Positions 37,102-52,474 of a DNA stretch of 64,000 bases are shown piece after piece. Location: contig ML679966.1 of NCBI GenBank assembly GCA_007922225.1, positions 57,866,148 to 57,930,147 of the forward strand, given 5' to 3'. The position numbers were made by a program, and so were the translations under genes. A model generated the notes under the pieces. That model ran no database searches and was not told the DNA's origin. It saw nothing but the letters and a program-made list of their open reading frames with translations. The DNA is from Emydura subglobosa. Taxonomy: Eukaryota; Chordata; Testudines; Chelidae. Positions within the stretch are counted from its first letter, which is position 1, and every line of letters begins with the position of its first letter.

Positions 37102-39526
37102 TGCTGATTCTTTGAGAGAAAATAAGACAAGACTCTCAAGAGGAACTTGCCAAGAGTAGTCGCTACTATTCTCGGAGAGTTTTCTGATATTTCATATTTC
37201 ATGTTTATAAGCTGAATGTTTAATTTTCCTCTTCTTATTACAAAACAGACAAAAGCCATTATAAGTAGAACTACTGGTCCTTCAGTATAAATTCTGGTCT
37301 ATCTTTCAACTCTGGAGGCTACTGGTTAGGCAATCCCAATCCTTCCAAGATATTTGCATTTTTTCCAAGGAAATATGGAAAATATGGGGATCTGAGGTGG
37401 ACCTAGTGCATTTCAAGATCAGTGGAGACTACCTTCTAGCACTGAACATAATTTACAGTGATCCATTCCTGTGGTTTATCCTGTAAACTTACACAGCTCT
37501 TTAAAAGCAATTCCTATTTGGCTGTGTTCTCTGAAACTAAGATAAACCATTTCTAATGTCTATGAGGAAGTTAAATTGAATTGAGCTTGACTTGCTTGTT
37601 AAACAAAGAACATTATCAATATATCTGTTTCAGATGAGAACTTTTATGTATGTTCAAGTACATTGTATTCATTTTTTATGGACTCAGTCTCTTGGACAGT
37701 GTCAAAAATCTATGTAATATATCTCATTTATAACTGACTTAGATTAAAGGTCACATGAAGGCAAAGAAAACTATTGACCAGACAGCTGTGAAGTCTCGTG
37801 TGTTGTTTATTCCAGCAGTTACGTGAAATCTTGTGTTCATGAAACATGAACATAAGCTACACTTACTTTTGATAAGACATTGATGTGCAAGGCTTTAACC
37901 TTCTACTCTTTAAGAATGGTGCTTCTTCAGGGAATATTAAAGCTTAGGTCCATCAGATGCTTGTAACTAATCCAACTTTACTTTTGAAACACACATACTC
38001 TGACACATCTACTGGTCTAAATAGAAAATGCAGTTATCCCCTCAAATTCAAATTTTGGGGACTACTCTCTTTCAGTATTCAACTTTCAGGACCAAGTATT
38101 CACTCAATTACACCAGTATAATCACTATAATTGTAACTGAAATCAGAATTTAGCCTGAAGGATCTGTCTTCTTTGCCTTAGGCTGCTTTATTGTGCCTAA
38201 GTGCTACAGGAAGTCTTTTGAAACAGTCCATGATAATATTAAAATTCCATTGTGCTGTTCTACCTAGGTGAACTAACTAGATTAATGATGAAATTTCACC
38301 CCTGATATTGTACTTGTCTTTCTGGATTTAAACCAGATGGTGACATAATTTAGAAATCTGTGAGTCGTTGGTGTGAGGAGATGACATTTTATCTAGCAGA
38401 AGTTCCCCACAAAAGTTCTGCAGTGTTAATAGGTAAGTTACCTAGCTAAAAGTTAGTTAGTTGCCTACTTAACAGGTATATTTCCTTCCCCCAACCCAAC
38501 ATGGAGGCTTATTGTGATAGCAGTCTAAGAATATAGATTACATGTATAGATAGATGGAAGGGCCATTGATCACTGTGCACATCTTTTTACCGTCACTTTT
38601 GGGTCAGATATACTGTAAGTTGTCAGCTCTTGACATCAAAATGTCAGTGTTTTCATCTGTAGCTAAAAGTGCCCCTTACTGAGGCAATTCAAAACATCTG
38701 GGCTCTTTTATATTTGTTTATTTGCAGCTTAGGGGTCTAATTTTTCCCTCTGCTGCACATGTGTGTCTGACTGGATTCAACGAGAGAGATGTGAGCGTGC
38801 ATCTAGGGGGAAGAATTGGCTCAGTTTTTCTTTAAAACAGTACTTCACACCATTTCCCTTTCTCCTCTCGATACATTATTCAGACATAGCACTTACTAAT
38901 GCACTAGTTTTCTCTTTTCTTCTGATCTTCTCAGGGAAAATGTTCTAAGGAAGTTGTGAAAACTTTGCACCTTTTATTGATTTGGGGTTTGATCCTGCAC
39001 ACAGTAAAGCTCCCATTTACTTCAGTGCTCAGGGTCAAGTCTTTATTTCTATAGGTGACCTTAATTCATATTTTTTACTGTATCACAATTATTTTAAAAT
39101 CTTTTTTTTTTTGTTCAATTATTCTTATTTCCCTGATGCTTCTTAATATCTATTAGTTTGTTTACATTTTCAGGCTTTGGTAAATAACTTCGTTTAGATT
39201 TAGAGTTCAGTTATCGTGAGCCACATACCACTTTATGTGAAAAGTGTGGATTTCTTTCTCTTTCATTTTTTGCCTTATGTGACCAGTAAGCATCGGTCAA
39301 TGACCTTCTTTTTAAAAAATAAATCTAAAAAGTATTGTACTTCAAAACATATTACTGTATGATACATAAGCTTCAAATACTCTGCACTGTTACTGCTTTT
39401 ATGAAGGTCACTAGAAAATATGGTGTCAGTTTATAAATTCAAATGAAAACCTGCAAAGCTATTTGTTGTACTCTTTGAATATACTGAGGCCATTCAATAA
39501 CAACTGAATTCCAGATTAAGATTGTG

Positions 39527-39596
39527 GGTGAAAACCTGACCCTATTGAAGTCAATGAGAGTTTTGTTCCATTTACTTCATCAGGGCCAAGATTGTG
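39527..39596. repeat. Palindromic amniote repeat
   Basis: cctgaccctattgaagtcaa at 39535-39554 is complementary in most positions to catttacttcatcagggcca at 39569-39590. The gaagtcaatg core is typical of these elements. Confidence 0.55.
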
Positions 39597-40243
39597 TGTG
39601 CAATGATGTATACAAGTACATATATAGTATTAGAATAATTACGGTTAGTATTATGAAGCAAAGAGTTGGTAAAAAGTCTTTCCCAGCAAACTTCTACTTC
39701 TACTAGGAAAGAAAGCTTGCTTGTTTAATGACGTGTATGAATGTTACTTCTGACATATACTTATATAGTGGATATCAGGTATGTATTATATATATATTAT
39801 TTTCCTTTGTCCTGAAGAAGCTATTTAGTTGGCCTTTTGCTGTCAGGTATCAGAGTCAATTACAGTACTAAAATCAAATCCCAAGTGAAGTCTCACTTCT
39901 GTCTCTACAGGCACAGTAGTATGCAGCACTATACATTGTCTCCACACATACTGCAATAATTCAGAACAGTTGTCATTCTCTGATCTTTATCTTCCAATTC
40001 AGAAAGCAGAAATAATAATGATTTATAGACCTTGGCTTCAAACTACAACAATTCTATCCTTTCATGGGAGGGAGTCTCATAATTTTGTAATGTGTGTATA
40101 TGACCTAGTCCATAAAGTAATCTCAGATCCTGAAAAATGTTACTTTATTTGAGGTTACTGGTTATATAAGGAATTTGGATTTACATTCACTTGTATCAGT
40201 TGATGTCTAATGCCCATCCATAATAATAACATCTTGGCATATT

Positions 40244-40339
40244 GGGTAAAATTTTCATAAACACCCAAATGATTTAGAAGCCTAAATCCAATAGCACTAA
40301 ACTTCTAAGACACTTAGGTGCTTTTGAAAATTGTACCCA
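40244..40339. repeat. Palindromic repeat, 22-bp arms
   Basis: gggtaaaattttcataaacacc (40244-40265, split here as gggtaaaattttcataa and acacc) pairs with 40318-40339 (ggtgcttttgaaaattg then taccc), 19 of 22 positions. Between them lie cctaaatccaatag and cacttagg, as in a common reptile and bird palindromic element. Confidence 0.7.
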
Positions 40340-42258
40340 TTAACACCAGCCTGGCTAGCCAGTTCCTCTCATGTATGTTGAACACCAATGGAATATACAG
40401 ATATGTTAGAAGTATCACACATTAAAGACCACATGCAGACTTAACTTTTACCCTGAAATGGGTGTAAAATAATGCAGGAAAAGAATCTGTCATTTCCGTT
40501 GTTACATGCTCTCTGTTTCATGTTTGGTCTCTAAAAGCCAAAATGCAGCTGCTTTCATTGCATTTACTGTAGATAAACAACTGTATATTATTTGGACCTT
40601 CTCCATTCACTGAAACAGTACCCATTTCCCACTTTTACATATTTACCTAGATTTGATGTACTACCATATGCATTTAATGCTGCCCTATTTTGAAATATTT
40701 TGGAGCATCTTTTGAAGGTCATATTTTTTTTTTAAGAAAAATATTGTTCGTAGTGGGGAAAGAAATCAGTATTTGGCCACTGAAATGGAAAAACTGGTCA
40801 GGAGAAATATTTTATTCGCGAGGCATCAGGTAGAAAAGAAAAGTACAGCTATAGAAAATACTTGGGGATAACTTATTCAGATAGACTTATCAGATAGACT
40901 ATATCAAAATCAAATATAAAGGGCCTTTCCCCATTAATATGAGCTAAATACATGGATAAGTTGCTAGTATTTTGTACCTTTTAATTTCTCAGTGTATAAC
41001 AAAATCAATTTAATGAATGCCACTCAGGGCAAAGGGAACTTGGAAAAACCCAAACAAACTATCAGATCCCTATAGGGGACAGTAACCAAGGCATTACTTC
41101 ACAGCCTTCCCCCTGTCCCTGTAGAAACCCTTTTGTAGGGGCTCACTATGGATCCATAGCTGCAGCTGGCAAGGGGCAGACTGATATGAGAGAGTGGAGC
41201 CAAGTGGTTGTGTTTCCTCTATGCGTCATTACCCTACCCTGTGGTAAATCTCCATCTAAATTAGTGTGGTTCTCTTCTGACAAAGCAGCCATCTACGATG
41301 GCTTAATGGATTTCCATAGTTATATTTTTTCTTGATATTAACTACTTCACATGTGCTCAGTTTATGAGCAAATTTCCCAATCGCCAACCCTGTGAACTAA
41401 GCCTGGAATCTCGGTGTCAGGTTGGCTGAGTTCTTTCCTTCTAATGCATCGTCACCAGTAATAAAATTCTTAAGGCCAAACTGTACCTTCACTTTCCCAT
41501 TGTCTTTGTGTTATTCCCTCAGTGACACCTGTATAAACCAATTGCCTTCAATGCGTTGGCAGAGATGCAATTTATTGGCCCTGTTATTGAAACTTGGAAA
41601 ACCGCTTGTATAGATGAACAGGAAAGGAAAGAACCCAAGTCCTGGCTGTATTAGTTCTGCAGGACTAACAAGGCAATTATAAAAAAATAATAAAAACTTA
41701 TTTTAGCCATTGAAGTCAGCAGATGAGACTGAATGTACTCAGGGAGCATATATGTTGAGTGAGAAGTTCTTGATTTTCATAGTAGAACACCAGGTTTATG
41801 CTAAGGCAGCATTACCATTGACACTCCTTTCTTCCTCTCACTATGAGACCACTGGGGGTATTGACTGGCAGCAGAGTCCAGCATGGCTCTAGAGAGGGAC
41901 TGGAAAAGAGTCGCAAATGGACACACTTTGGGAGTTAAGCGTATTGTTCATTCTGGGAGTGAAAAGCAAAACCTAAGAGAACAACAATTAAAAAAAAAAT
42001 TCTTCATGGAGTTTCCAGACCCTCACACTGGGTTGCTCCCATATAGGGAAGTGTTTTCTTGTATTTAGTATTATTGTTGGTAAGGGACTATGGGATAGAG
42101 ATTACCATATTGTATATTCTGCATTATTGACATACACAGGAGGTAATTAACATGGCTGGCAATTTTGTTTTTGTTTTGTATGTTTTTTTCCCCCATCAGC
42201 CTTTTTAATATAGTTGTTTGTGTGTTTATTTTTTTTTTTTAAATATGTAGTTATATAG

Positions 42259-42487
42259 CAGGGGTGGCCAAACTGTAGCTTGTGAGCTGCATGTGGCTCT
42301 TTTACCGTTAAAGTGCAGCTTGCAGAGCCCCCTGTCCTCCCCACATTCCCATTCACCGCCTCCCAGATGGGGGGGGAGGGGGAAGGGGAGCTCAGAGCTC
42401 CTGCCTTGTGGCAGGGTGGTGGGTGCTAGAGGATTCTGTCCAGTAGGGAAGGAGGTTTCGGGGGATCAGTAAATTTGGCCACCCCTG
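42259..42487. mobile_element. Non-autonomous hAT element with 8-bp duplication
   Basis: Ends caggggtggccaaactg and atttggccacccctg are near-perfect inverted repeats. Flanks ttatatag (42251-42258) and ctatatag (42488-42495) match 7 of 8. The 229-bp body contains ctgcatgtggctcttt and a G-rich run. No coding capacity. Confidence 0.87.
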
Positions 42488-42495
42488 CTATATAG

Positions 42496-43500
42496 TAAAC
42501 CATTCCAGTGATATGAAGTATTGTAGTAGATTTTCTTTTAAAGAAGAATTGTAAGAATTGGAATGATTTAGTGTGAAAATATGTCTTTTACAAAGAGTAA
42601 ATTATGCAAAGTTATTGTTGCTGCTGATTGCAATTCATTTCGTGTATAATGACAACTGAATGTATACCTAGTCATGATAATCAGATTAAATTGATTTAAT
42701 CTCAGACTGAACTATGTTCGGCATTAGTCATGGATAATTACTGTCAGAAAGGCCATGTTCTCACCATTCATTTACATAATACAAGCATCCTTTTGGATCT
42801 CATATGGATTAATTGCATTTTGTTTAATTGTATTGAAGCTACTTAAAATCTGTACATTGGTAGGTGGTGTAAAACAGGTCATTAACTCCTAGAAAATGGC
42901 TAATTTTCTAATGCAACCAGTTTATCTGAATTGCTAGTTATAGGAATACCAGATCTGATGTTGCACTGTAAATGCTCACTACATCCAGTTTTTTTCACAT
43001 CATTGCTATTCAGTTTGAAGCCTACTTGACATATTAGGCTGGTACTCTTCCCTTCTGTGGAATCCATAGCTGCCATTTATCAGGTTGTTTTCTCTATGAG
43101 GAAAAGCATTAGTCCCTTCCACTGCTCTTTGCAGTAAAGACTAAAGTGGGCTCTTGTGCTCACTACTTGACATAAGTATCTAAACAGTCAGCATAGGTAG
43201 TAGTGGAGCAGAAACTAGAGGCTTTGTTCTATAGACAACATAGTAATATTGTAATTTCATAACACCAATGCCCTAAAGATACCTTTGTAAAACCTACACC
43301 AAAACCTCTCAGTGTTGCAGTCCTTTTCTGCTCTGTTTAGCATATTTGGCCCGTTAGCCAACATATGATTATAATTGTTTTGAGGGCCTGATTTTGTAAA
43401 TGCTTTGCATGGTCGTTGGGAGTCTCACATATGTGGAATAGAGTTACTCAAACATGTAAGTATTTTCAAGGTTGGACATCTTGTATGCACTGGATTCTAG
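42496..43500. other. AT-rich intron with nothing recognisable
   Basis: No gene or clear repeat. Confidence 0.5.
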
Positions 43501-43504
43501 TGAC

Positions 43505-43800
43505 TAAAAGAACAGATAGGAGAGAAGGGGATAGATAGAATACAGGACAATGGACAAAAAGGAAGAGAGCAAGATAATTGGGGTAGAGTATGTGAGCAGT
43601 GAGGAAGACAAAAGACTGAGTGGAAGGCAAACAGCGGGGCGGAGGGAGAGAGGAACAAATGAGGAGGGAGGAGAGATGAAAAATGGGGTGATCTGAGAAA
43701 GAAGCAGAGTGAATGAGCGGAAGGAAGTGACTGTTCTACTCTGCTGGGAGATATAGTTATTTTTCTAATAGAAAGAGAGATGAGAGAAGGGAAATGAACC
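43505..43800 (+). repeat. Polypurine-rich tract
   Basis: About 300 bp in which the + strand is dominated by A and G, for example ggcggagggagagaggaaca and aatgaggagggaggagagat. It is not a simple tandem array. It lies about 1 kb upstream of the FSTL5 exon. Confidence 0.7.
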
Positions 43801-44708
43801 AGTGAGAATGGAGTGTTCTGAATTTTTTTTTAAAAGAATTCCTTTTCCTATTCCTTTCAGTGGTTTTTATTTTCTTTCCTGAAATACACAGATGTCAATA
43901 CTTTTAAGAACATAGAAAAAAACCCATTCCTCTTCCTTGGTTCACAGCTCCAAGTCCCCGTCCACAAAAGTAAAGTCAGCTCCTCCAAAACTGGGCTATT
44001 AAGTTGGGAGTTATTAAAATCTTCTACTGAGGCTCTGAGTTTAAAAAGAAAGAAAGAAAGAGGGGACCCACAATCACAAGAGGACCGAGGGTTGATTTAA
44101 TTCAGAATCTTTTTGTAAACTAAGTGCATGCAACAAATAATTCTTACAGGGCCTGGGAGAAATACTGTATTTTTTAAGCTTTTTGAAATAATAGAGAGAA
44201 TAGTACTGGAATTTAAAATTATTGCAAATTGATCTTATGCTTACAATTTACTTAACAAAAGACCTGCAGCCGTAGTATATCGTTGTCTCTTCATCGGCCA
44301 ATTATTTCTTAATTTCCTAAACATTAAAGTGTACCTTTTTCAGAAACCTTACACATCCGATTTGGCTGCAGGACAAGTTTGGCATTCTCCCAGTAGGACA
44401 TTGCATTATAACTGGATTCTTACTACTTATACAAAGTATGCAAATAAGATGCAGAGGATAATGAGTTGATAAAATCAAGGTGATTTAAAGTGAAACAATG
44501 CCATTCATAGTAATACTTACAACATACCCTACTATGTGGATTGTAGAACTATGCTTTCTCACTTCACAGTTCTCACCCATTAGTATCACCAGGCAATTCT
44601 TTCCACAATGGCATGTAAAATTTATATGAGATTCATAGGGCTCCACTTTCTGCTTTAAAAGAGAACCTGCAGGTCAGGTGTTATACATTATCCTGGATGT
44701 CAGATGAT
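43801..44708. other. Intron just upstream of the exon
   Basis: Contains an (AAAG)n run at 44043-44061. No other feature beyond the splice region. Confidence 0.5.
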
Positions 44709-46229
<1,521 letters not shown>

Positions 46230-46765
46230 CAGGTAACACAAAAAATTCATCCTCTTCAGTCAAGTGCTTAGGAAAATAAGATAGTTCTTGCAACGTACAC
46301 TCTGAGTTCCACACATTTAGGCAGTGTTGGACTGATGGGGAAAACAAGTGAAGGACCTTCTCATCAGAAAGCTTCCTCCACCATCTTAGCATGCAAACCT
46401 GGAGACTGTTAGTTTGTGCAAACCAGGTGATCAGTTAAGAGAAGTAGTCTCTAAGATAGCCAGGAACCAAAACCAGTGAAAGTTTTATAGATAAAAATCT
46501 ACACTTGTAACTGCAACTGCATTTAAAGTCATGTAATGCATTTAGTTTTAAAATTTTAACTATATGCTTTCTGCAGACCATTAGTATTATATTCTGCATG
46601 TGAGAGACACCACTGAAGTGACTAGACTGGTTGACACATTCTACATTAGCTGAAACTTTTAAGTGATCTTCAGGATACCCCATGTAGGGCGCATAGGAAT
46701 AATTCATCTGGAGGTGACAAAGCATGGATAACTGATCCATATCTCTAAGAGATCACAACCTCCTT
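46230..46765 (-). mobile_element. LINE ORF2 C-terminal fragment, probably L2-like
   Basis: Read on the minus strand, traces such as S-L-V-P-G-Y-L-R-D, H-A-E-Y-N-T-N-G-L-Q-K-A and SVQHCLNVWNSECTLQ follow the layout of an L2-type ORF2 tail. Expected are Y-L-x-D-L near the first block and a P-x-L-W-N-S-L-like block near the end. Stops and frame changes are frequent. This is a motif-level call with modest certainty. Confidence 0.4.
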
Positions 46766-49700
46766 TTTTAAAATTTAAAAAGCAACATGTATCGCAGGAA
46801 GATTAAAAAAAACAGAAAACATTATGGCCATTGCAAGCTTATTACCACAAAGAAGCTAAAGTTATAGGGACACTTTCAGTTCTTTAATACATCATACAGC
46901 CCTTACATAAATTTAGAAGGTGAGAACTACAGTATGTTTTTACAAAGAGAATAACAGGGCACTTTTGCATAGAAATAGAAAATGAGATTGTATTTCTACT
47001 GAGATTGCTGGACAAATGCTGCCAGAAGTTTTACTGCACTTTTGTTGGCTTAGCTCTACAAGACTGAAATGAACATTGGGTCAAACTATGACTTTGCTGA
47101 GATTGCACAGATGAGACTGGGGGCAGAGTTTGACCAATATTGTTTTTCCATTACCTGTTTATGTTAATTATGGGGACATATCATGCTGTTCTTTTTTTTT
47201 TTTTTTTTAAATTTAAGTAGGGACTTTTGCACATGAATGGCATAATATGGCCTCTGGAAATTAAATGGTTCCATTGCAGTCTAAGAGCAGTTGAATTTGT
47301 AGATATATTCCTCTTCTAATTAATATAAAGGGTGGCCTATTTTACTATCTGAATTTGTTTTTAAAATCACTGAACATTTTCCCACTCACCAGCCCAGCCA
47401 CCACACAGTACAGTCACTCTCTATTGCCTCTGTCACCACAGTTATGACAGGAAGTTGGGTGCAGGAATCTGTGTTGTACAGCAGCCAATTCAGAGAGAGA
47501 ATGCAGAAAGGAAGGTCTTGTAAGGAAAATGCATCATTCCTGAAAGGCTGAAGTTACTGGGTCTGGATTCTCACCCACCCTTCACATGCTTTTATGCAAC
47601 AAGAGAGAGAATGGGCTTTCTTCTCCCTCCCACACAAAATGAATGTAGTTGTTCTGCTTCTCTGACCATCTCATTTTATAGAATCCCCATTCGCCTACCT
47701 TGCCTCAGACTTTGGAGGTTGAAGATGAAGTCATTGTGCTTTGGGTTTTTCCTAAAGGCCCTCAATTGCCCACTGTGCTCTCCTTATTCTGGAATGAATA
47801 ATTCCTTTGTGTCAATTTAAAATGAAAAGGAAAGAGGATTTCATGTTGTGTTTTATGTGTGATTAGCTCTTGCAAGGAATTGTCTGGAATGTTCTAGGGA
47901 TTCTGAGGTGCCTGAGGTTGAACCGTGCTCAGTAAGGCAGTGTCCTTGAGTAAATCCGTAGTCAAAATCTTAAAAGCTAAGCTAGTTTTCCTGCATGACT
48001 TTCACTGGAAGGACAAGAGCTAACAGTCAGAATCTGAACCAAAGGCATCTTCAGAGAACAAGAATTCCGTAACCAACAGCAGCTCTCACCTGGGCTGTGC
48101 GGCAAGTCCCCTGTATGGCAAAGCCTGGACCCTCATGCACAGAGGATCTGGCCTGAATCGACCATTGGTTATAAGTCATGTTTAATGATTTTGAAACTAA
48201 ATGCAGAAAACAGCTAAGCATTCTGTATTATCACAGGCAGAGTTTACTCATAGAAATTCATTATTTATTTTAGTAGGAAATAACTTTTTTTTTTTTTTTT
48301 TTTTACTGTTTCCATACAAGATGCAATAAAGCAGCATCTATTGTCCCTGGCATCATAGATACATTTAGAATTATATAATTATAATGATATTAATATAAAG
48401 ATTTCAATTTCTGTGTCATGCCTAGTCCCTCAGTTTTCAGACTAGGCAGGCATTTACTTAGTCATTTTTCCTAGAATTTTCCAACTGGTCTAATTCATGC
48501 AGTCGTTTCTAACAAGCACAATTTTTTCTAACCTTGACATAGGGTCAGTCTGTTAGAAAACATAATTTACTTACTCAGAGTTTAAATTTAAAGCTTCAGA
48601 CGGAAACTGAATATAAATCCTAAAACAAAATAATTGAATATAAGAAACATAGCTACATGGAAAACCACTTGCCATTCACTGACCAGAGAATGAAATGCTC
48701 TGTGCACCTCAATTAGCATCACAAATAATAGCTTAACAACTATAATTGTTAAAATAATACAATATATGTTTGAATATTTTTCAAATTGATCTTAAAGAAC
48801 TTCAGAACCCTGGCTTAGTGATGGGAAAATTGCCCTTTGAACAGACTGGTGTGTTTGTGTGTGGGATTGAAGGAGTGGCATATTAGACCAAAAAAAGCTT
48901 TTGGTTTATGTGTGAAAACTTCCATTGACATCAGAGAAAATTGCTTGTCTTGTCTGAGGTCAATATATAGCCCTTAGACAGAAGGAGTAACATTCTGTAC
49001 TAATACCTGAAATACCTTTGAAATATGTATGTGGGGACTGTGAGCTTTTGAGGAGATGGAGTCAGTACCTCCTCTTATGGTATGATGCCATCCTCCAAAA
49101 CTGCATATCTTCAGCCATTCACATCTTTGCTGTTTATGATATAACCTATTTGTTTCTAAAGCAGTTAAACAAATTTTTGCATTGGTGCCAAATGGCAAGC
49201 TGTCAGTCTGTGTGTATGCTAAGTGAACTGACAGCAGCAGAAGCAACAAATCCATTGTTCTCTCCTCTCCAGTGTCTTTGATAAAGAATGTTCTGATATG
49301 GTCATGGGAAGACTCGTTGGACTCTTTGCTGCCTGCACTGTCCTCTGCCATCTTCCTTTCCAACAGTAAATTAAATCTTATGCATCTCCTGTGTGCTGAA
49401 GTGCACCAGCATCAAATAGCAATCAAAAGAGAAGGGATACATTGTTTCCTTTCCTTTCCCTGCTGATTGAGTTCTTATGCAAACTGCACACTCTATGACA
49501 TGAATCGGATGCATCAAGACTGCTAAGCCAAAAAGGATTTTTTTTCCCTTTTGCATAATAGTTTTTTCACTAGCCTTTTACTAGCATTGCTGTGTAGCCA
49601 TTGGACACACAACAACCATTTAGCAGCATGGCTCAACACTGAGGGTTTTGTCGGATGTTGATCTGTATGCTTTGTGAGAGGGAAGCAGGTGGGGGGAGGG

Positions 49701-52328
49701 AGGAGAACAGATGTACTCTGCATGGAAACTAACCTCTATATGAAATACCCTGAAAGTAGAATTATATTACTCAACAGTATCTTCTGAGCCAGAGAGATAC
49801 TCAGCTTCAGAGTCAAGTATCCCCAGCCAATGAATGCAATGTACAGCTACCACTGTCAGAGATGGGATCAAATTTTACCATATGTGGATGTTTAAACCTG
49901 TTACTAGTGATATCAAGCCTAAAATATGCTGAACACTTAGCAGAATGTTTGAAAGACCTGATCTGTGCCCCAAAGCGCTTACATTCTAAGAACGTACCAA
50001 AGAAGTGATTGCAATCAGTGGGAAGAGAAGGGGACGGGAGGACAACTGTTATGTAAAAATATATTATATGGTTGGTTCGATTTGTTTTGCATACTGCATG
50101 GTGATTTTATTTGATAACGTTTTCGTTTGCAGGATGCAGTTTCTGGACAATTATTTTACACTGTTTTGAAGATAAGAGCAAAAAAACCCAAAACAACCAA
50201 CCAACCAAACAGATAATAAAGGGTGGGATGAGGAGGAAGAAAGAGAGATTGCTGAGGGGCATGAGGAATTGGGGTAAATTAGGGAAAGGGTGTTTATGTC
50301 TGGTGAACTGAAGTGGATAACATAAGACAAAATGAGAAGTTAAAAATTGTCAATTTCTGATGTCAGGAGGCTGAGCTTGTGAGCTCTGTTGCACTCATGC
50401 TGCATGTTTGGCTGGCTTTTTGGGTGTAGAGACCACGTACAGGCTACCCTCGATGTCCTCAATCTCTGTCCATGTGCTTTGTGCCCCAAAGTTACTTTTT
50501 GACTGGTGTACTGGGAAAATTGAGCAATGGCTGGCTGACACTGCACTATTTGAGGAGGAGGAGGATGATAATTATAAATTACCCCCTGCTAGCTGTTGTC
50601 AACCTACCTAACAACTCGCAGTGGGTGGTGATTGCAATTGATTAGAACTGCTCTACTCTGTGCTTCTGCCAGTTTCTTTGTTGCATGTATTCTCAGCTAG
50701 TGCTAATGGCCATCTGGCAAGTTTAGAAGGCTAGAATTGTTCTTTTTCTTGGGAACCGGACTTCTTTTTTGTGTGGGACAATGAACCATGTGATTGAGCA
50801 GTGATGTCATCAAACCTTATAATTGATGCATAACACAGTACATGGCGAGTGTCCAATACTGGACATCAGAGAGACTTTAGTTAGAGCTTTTCCTCTTTAG
50901 TCACGTGCACTGCACTGTGTGTTGGCCTCACTAAATCCATGTCTGTAGCTTTGATAAAGTTCTATTTCAATGGTAAACTAGACTGGAAACTCCCCTTTAA
51001 CACTAAGGATTTCTTTTTCCACTTATATTGGAACACTGACCAGCCTGGACTTCTCTTACAATATGGATTTCTGTACAAAATGCCATCCCCATCTCTAGTC
51101 CCCCAGGCTTTAAAGAGGAGCTAGTATAAATGCTGTGATCATCAATTTACTAGGGCTCATCTAGAATAAGAACATTTTTGCAAATAAGCCTTATATATAT
51201 ATAAATCATGTCTACAGCATTCCCTGTGATGGCAAGGAATTTTTATCCTTGTTTACTTTTTTGTTCTTATGGGGAAACTCTTATTCTAAGTTGTCTGCCT
51301 GAGCTGCTCATTTAGTGCCACCATCACTCAAATGCCCAAATCTGTGGGGCCTGGTGCCCATATTTATAGATGTGATGGATACAGTACTGAAGCTACAAAT
51401 AGGACTAAAATCTTTTGAGTTGTTTTGTAGTAGCTTTGTAGCCGAAATGCTGGAAAACCTGCAAGAATTGGATTGGAGCCTGATGCTCCCTTTACCCCAA
51501 TTGCTTTAAAAAACAAAACCAGTTGGGTGAGTTCAGATTTGAGCTCCCCTCAAAATTCAGTAGGTTGATTTCAGATTTGGAATATTTGGGCCCACTTCTC
51601 ATTGCAATACCTTTTCATTTCACTAAACCTTTTTCTTACTGTTTTTTGAAGTTTGTTTTCCGTTTAACCTGATTCTAACTGTTTAGATCCTGGCATTAAA
51701 ATGCAATATGTAGGCTGATCTTTCTGTTGCCTGTGCAAAATATTAAATTTGATATGTTTTGAAAGAGATGAGACATATTTACTCAATGTGATATTTGTGT
51801 ATTTCTGTGTGTATATTTCTTGTATCATTCAAAACATATAAAATTCAGAACTTAATATTTTTAGCTTATTGGTAGCTTAAAAACAGTCACACTTCAATGC
51901 TAAATTGTTTTGTTTTCTTTTTCTTTTTAGCTAGTTCTTTTCATTTTACTAATTTTTAGAAGATTCCTGTCCATTGAAATACTATGTTTCCAATAAATTG
52001 CTATTGGCAAGGTTCTTGGTCTATTTTATTACTTTGCTGAGATGATTTTTCCATCTTTAACATTTAGATACTGAATTTGATGTCTGCCTTCGGTCTGTCT
52101 TCTTTGGAAGTCTCTAGTATTTAGTTTTTCTCAGCTTCAAACCCAATGGGCAGAATTTAACCTATTGTATTTTATTTCATGGTTATAGAGATGTTAGAAT
52201 ATTTCTGTTAGCAGGTTTGGAAACAAAATAGTGACAGAGTGACACCAAGAAGAGTCTTTTTTTTTTTTAAGTCAAAATCATTTTTTTCACCAGAAACAAG
52301 ATTCATAAATTCTCTGGGAGCTTATAAC
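46766..52328. other. AT-rich intron with nothing recognisable
   Basis: Holds T runs at 47192-47208 and 48285-48304. A 129-residue minus-strand frame at 48974-49363 has no motif or composition typical of protein. No repeat ends were found. Confidence 0.5.
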
Positions 52329-52336
52329 CTCTAAAT

Positions 52337-52466
52337 TAGTAGTTTTCAACTTGTGGTCTGTGGACTGCTGAGGGTCTGCAGACTGTCTAAGGTTTCCAAA
52401 GGGATCTGCACCTCCATTCGAAGTTGTTTAGGGGTTTTCAAATGAAAAAAAGGTTGATAACCACTA
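52337..52466. mobile_element. Short hAT-like MITE
   Basis: Ends tagtagttttcaactt and aaggttgataaccacta are inverted repeats of the ...GGTTnTCAAC type. Flanks ctctaaat (52329-52336) and ctctaggt (52467-52474) match 6 of 8. Length 130 bp. Confidence 0.72.
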
Positions 52467-52474
52467 CTCTAGGT

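Larger units (their letters stand above)
37105..42250. other. AT-rich intron with small palindromic repeats
   Basis: No gene. Three small repeat relics can be seen (38976-39045, 39527-39596 and 40244-40339), the last two listed separately. A degenerate one near 38098-38160 (caattacaccagtataatca) resembles a common amniote repeat about acacc/ggtgt. Confidence 0.5.

Noticed and set aside
48974..49363. 129-residue minus-strand frame
   Set aside because: No motif, ordinary AT-rich intron, and a rival frame on the opposite strand.
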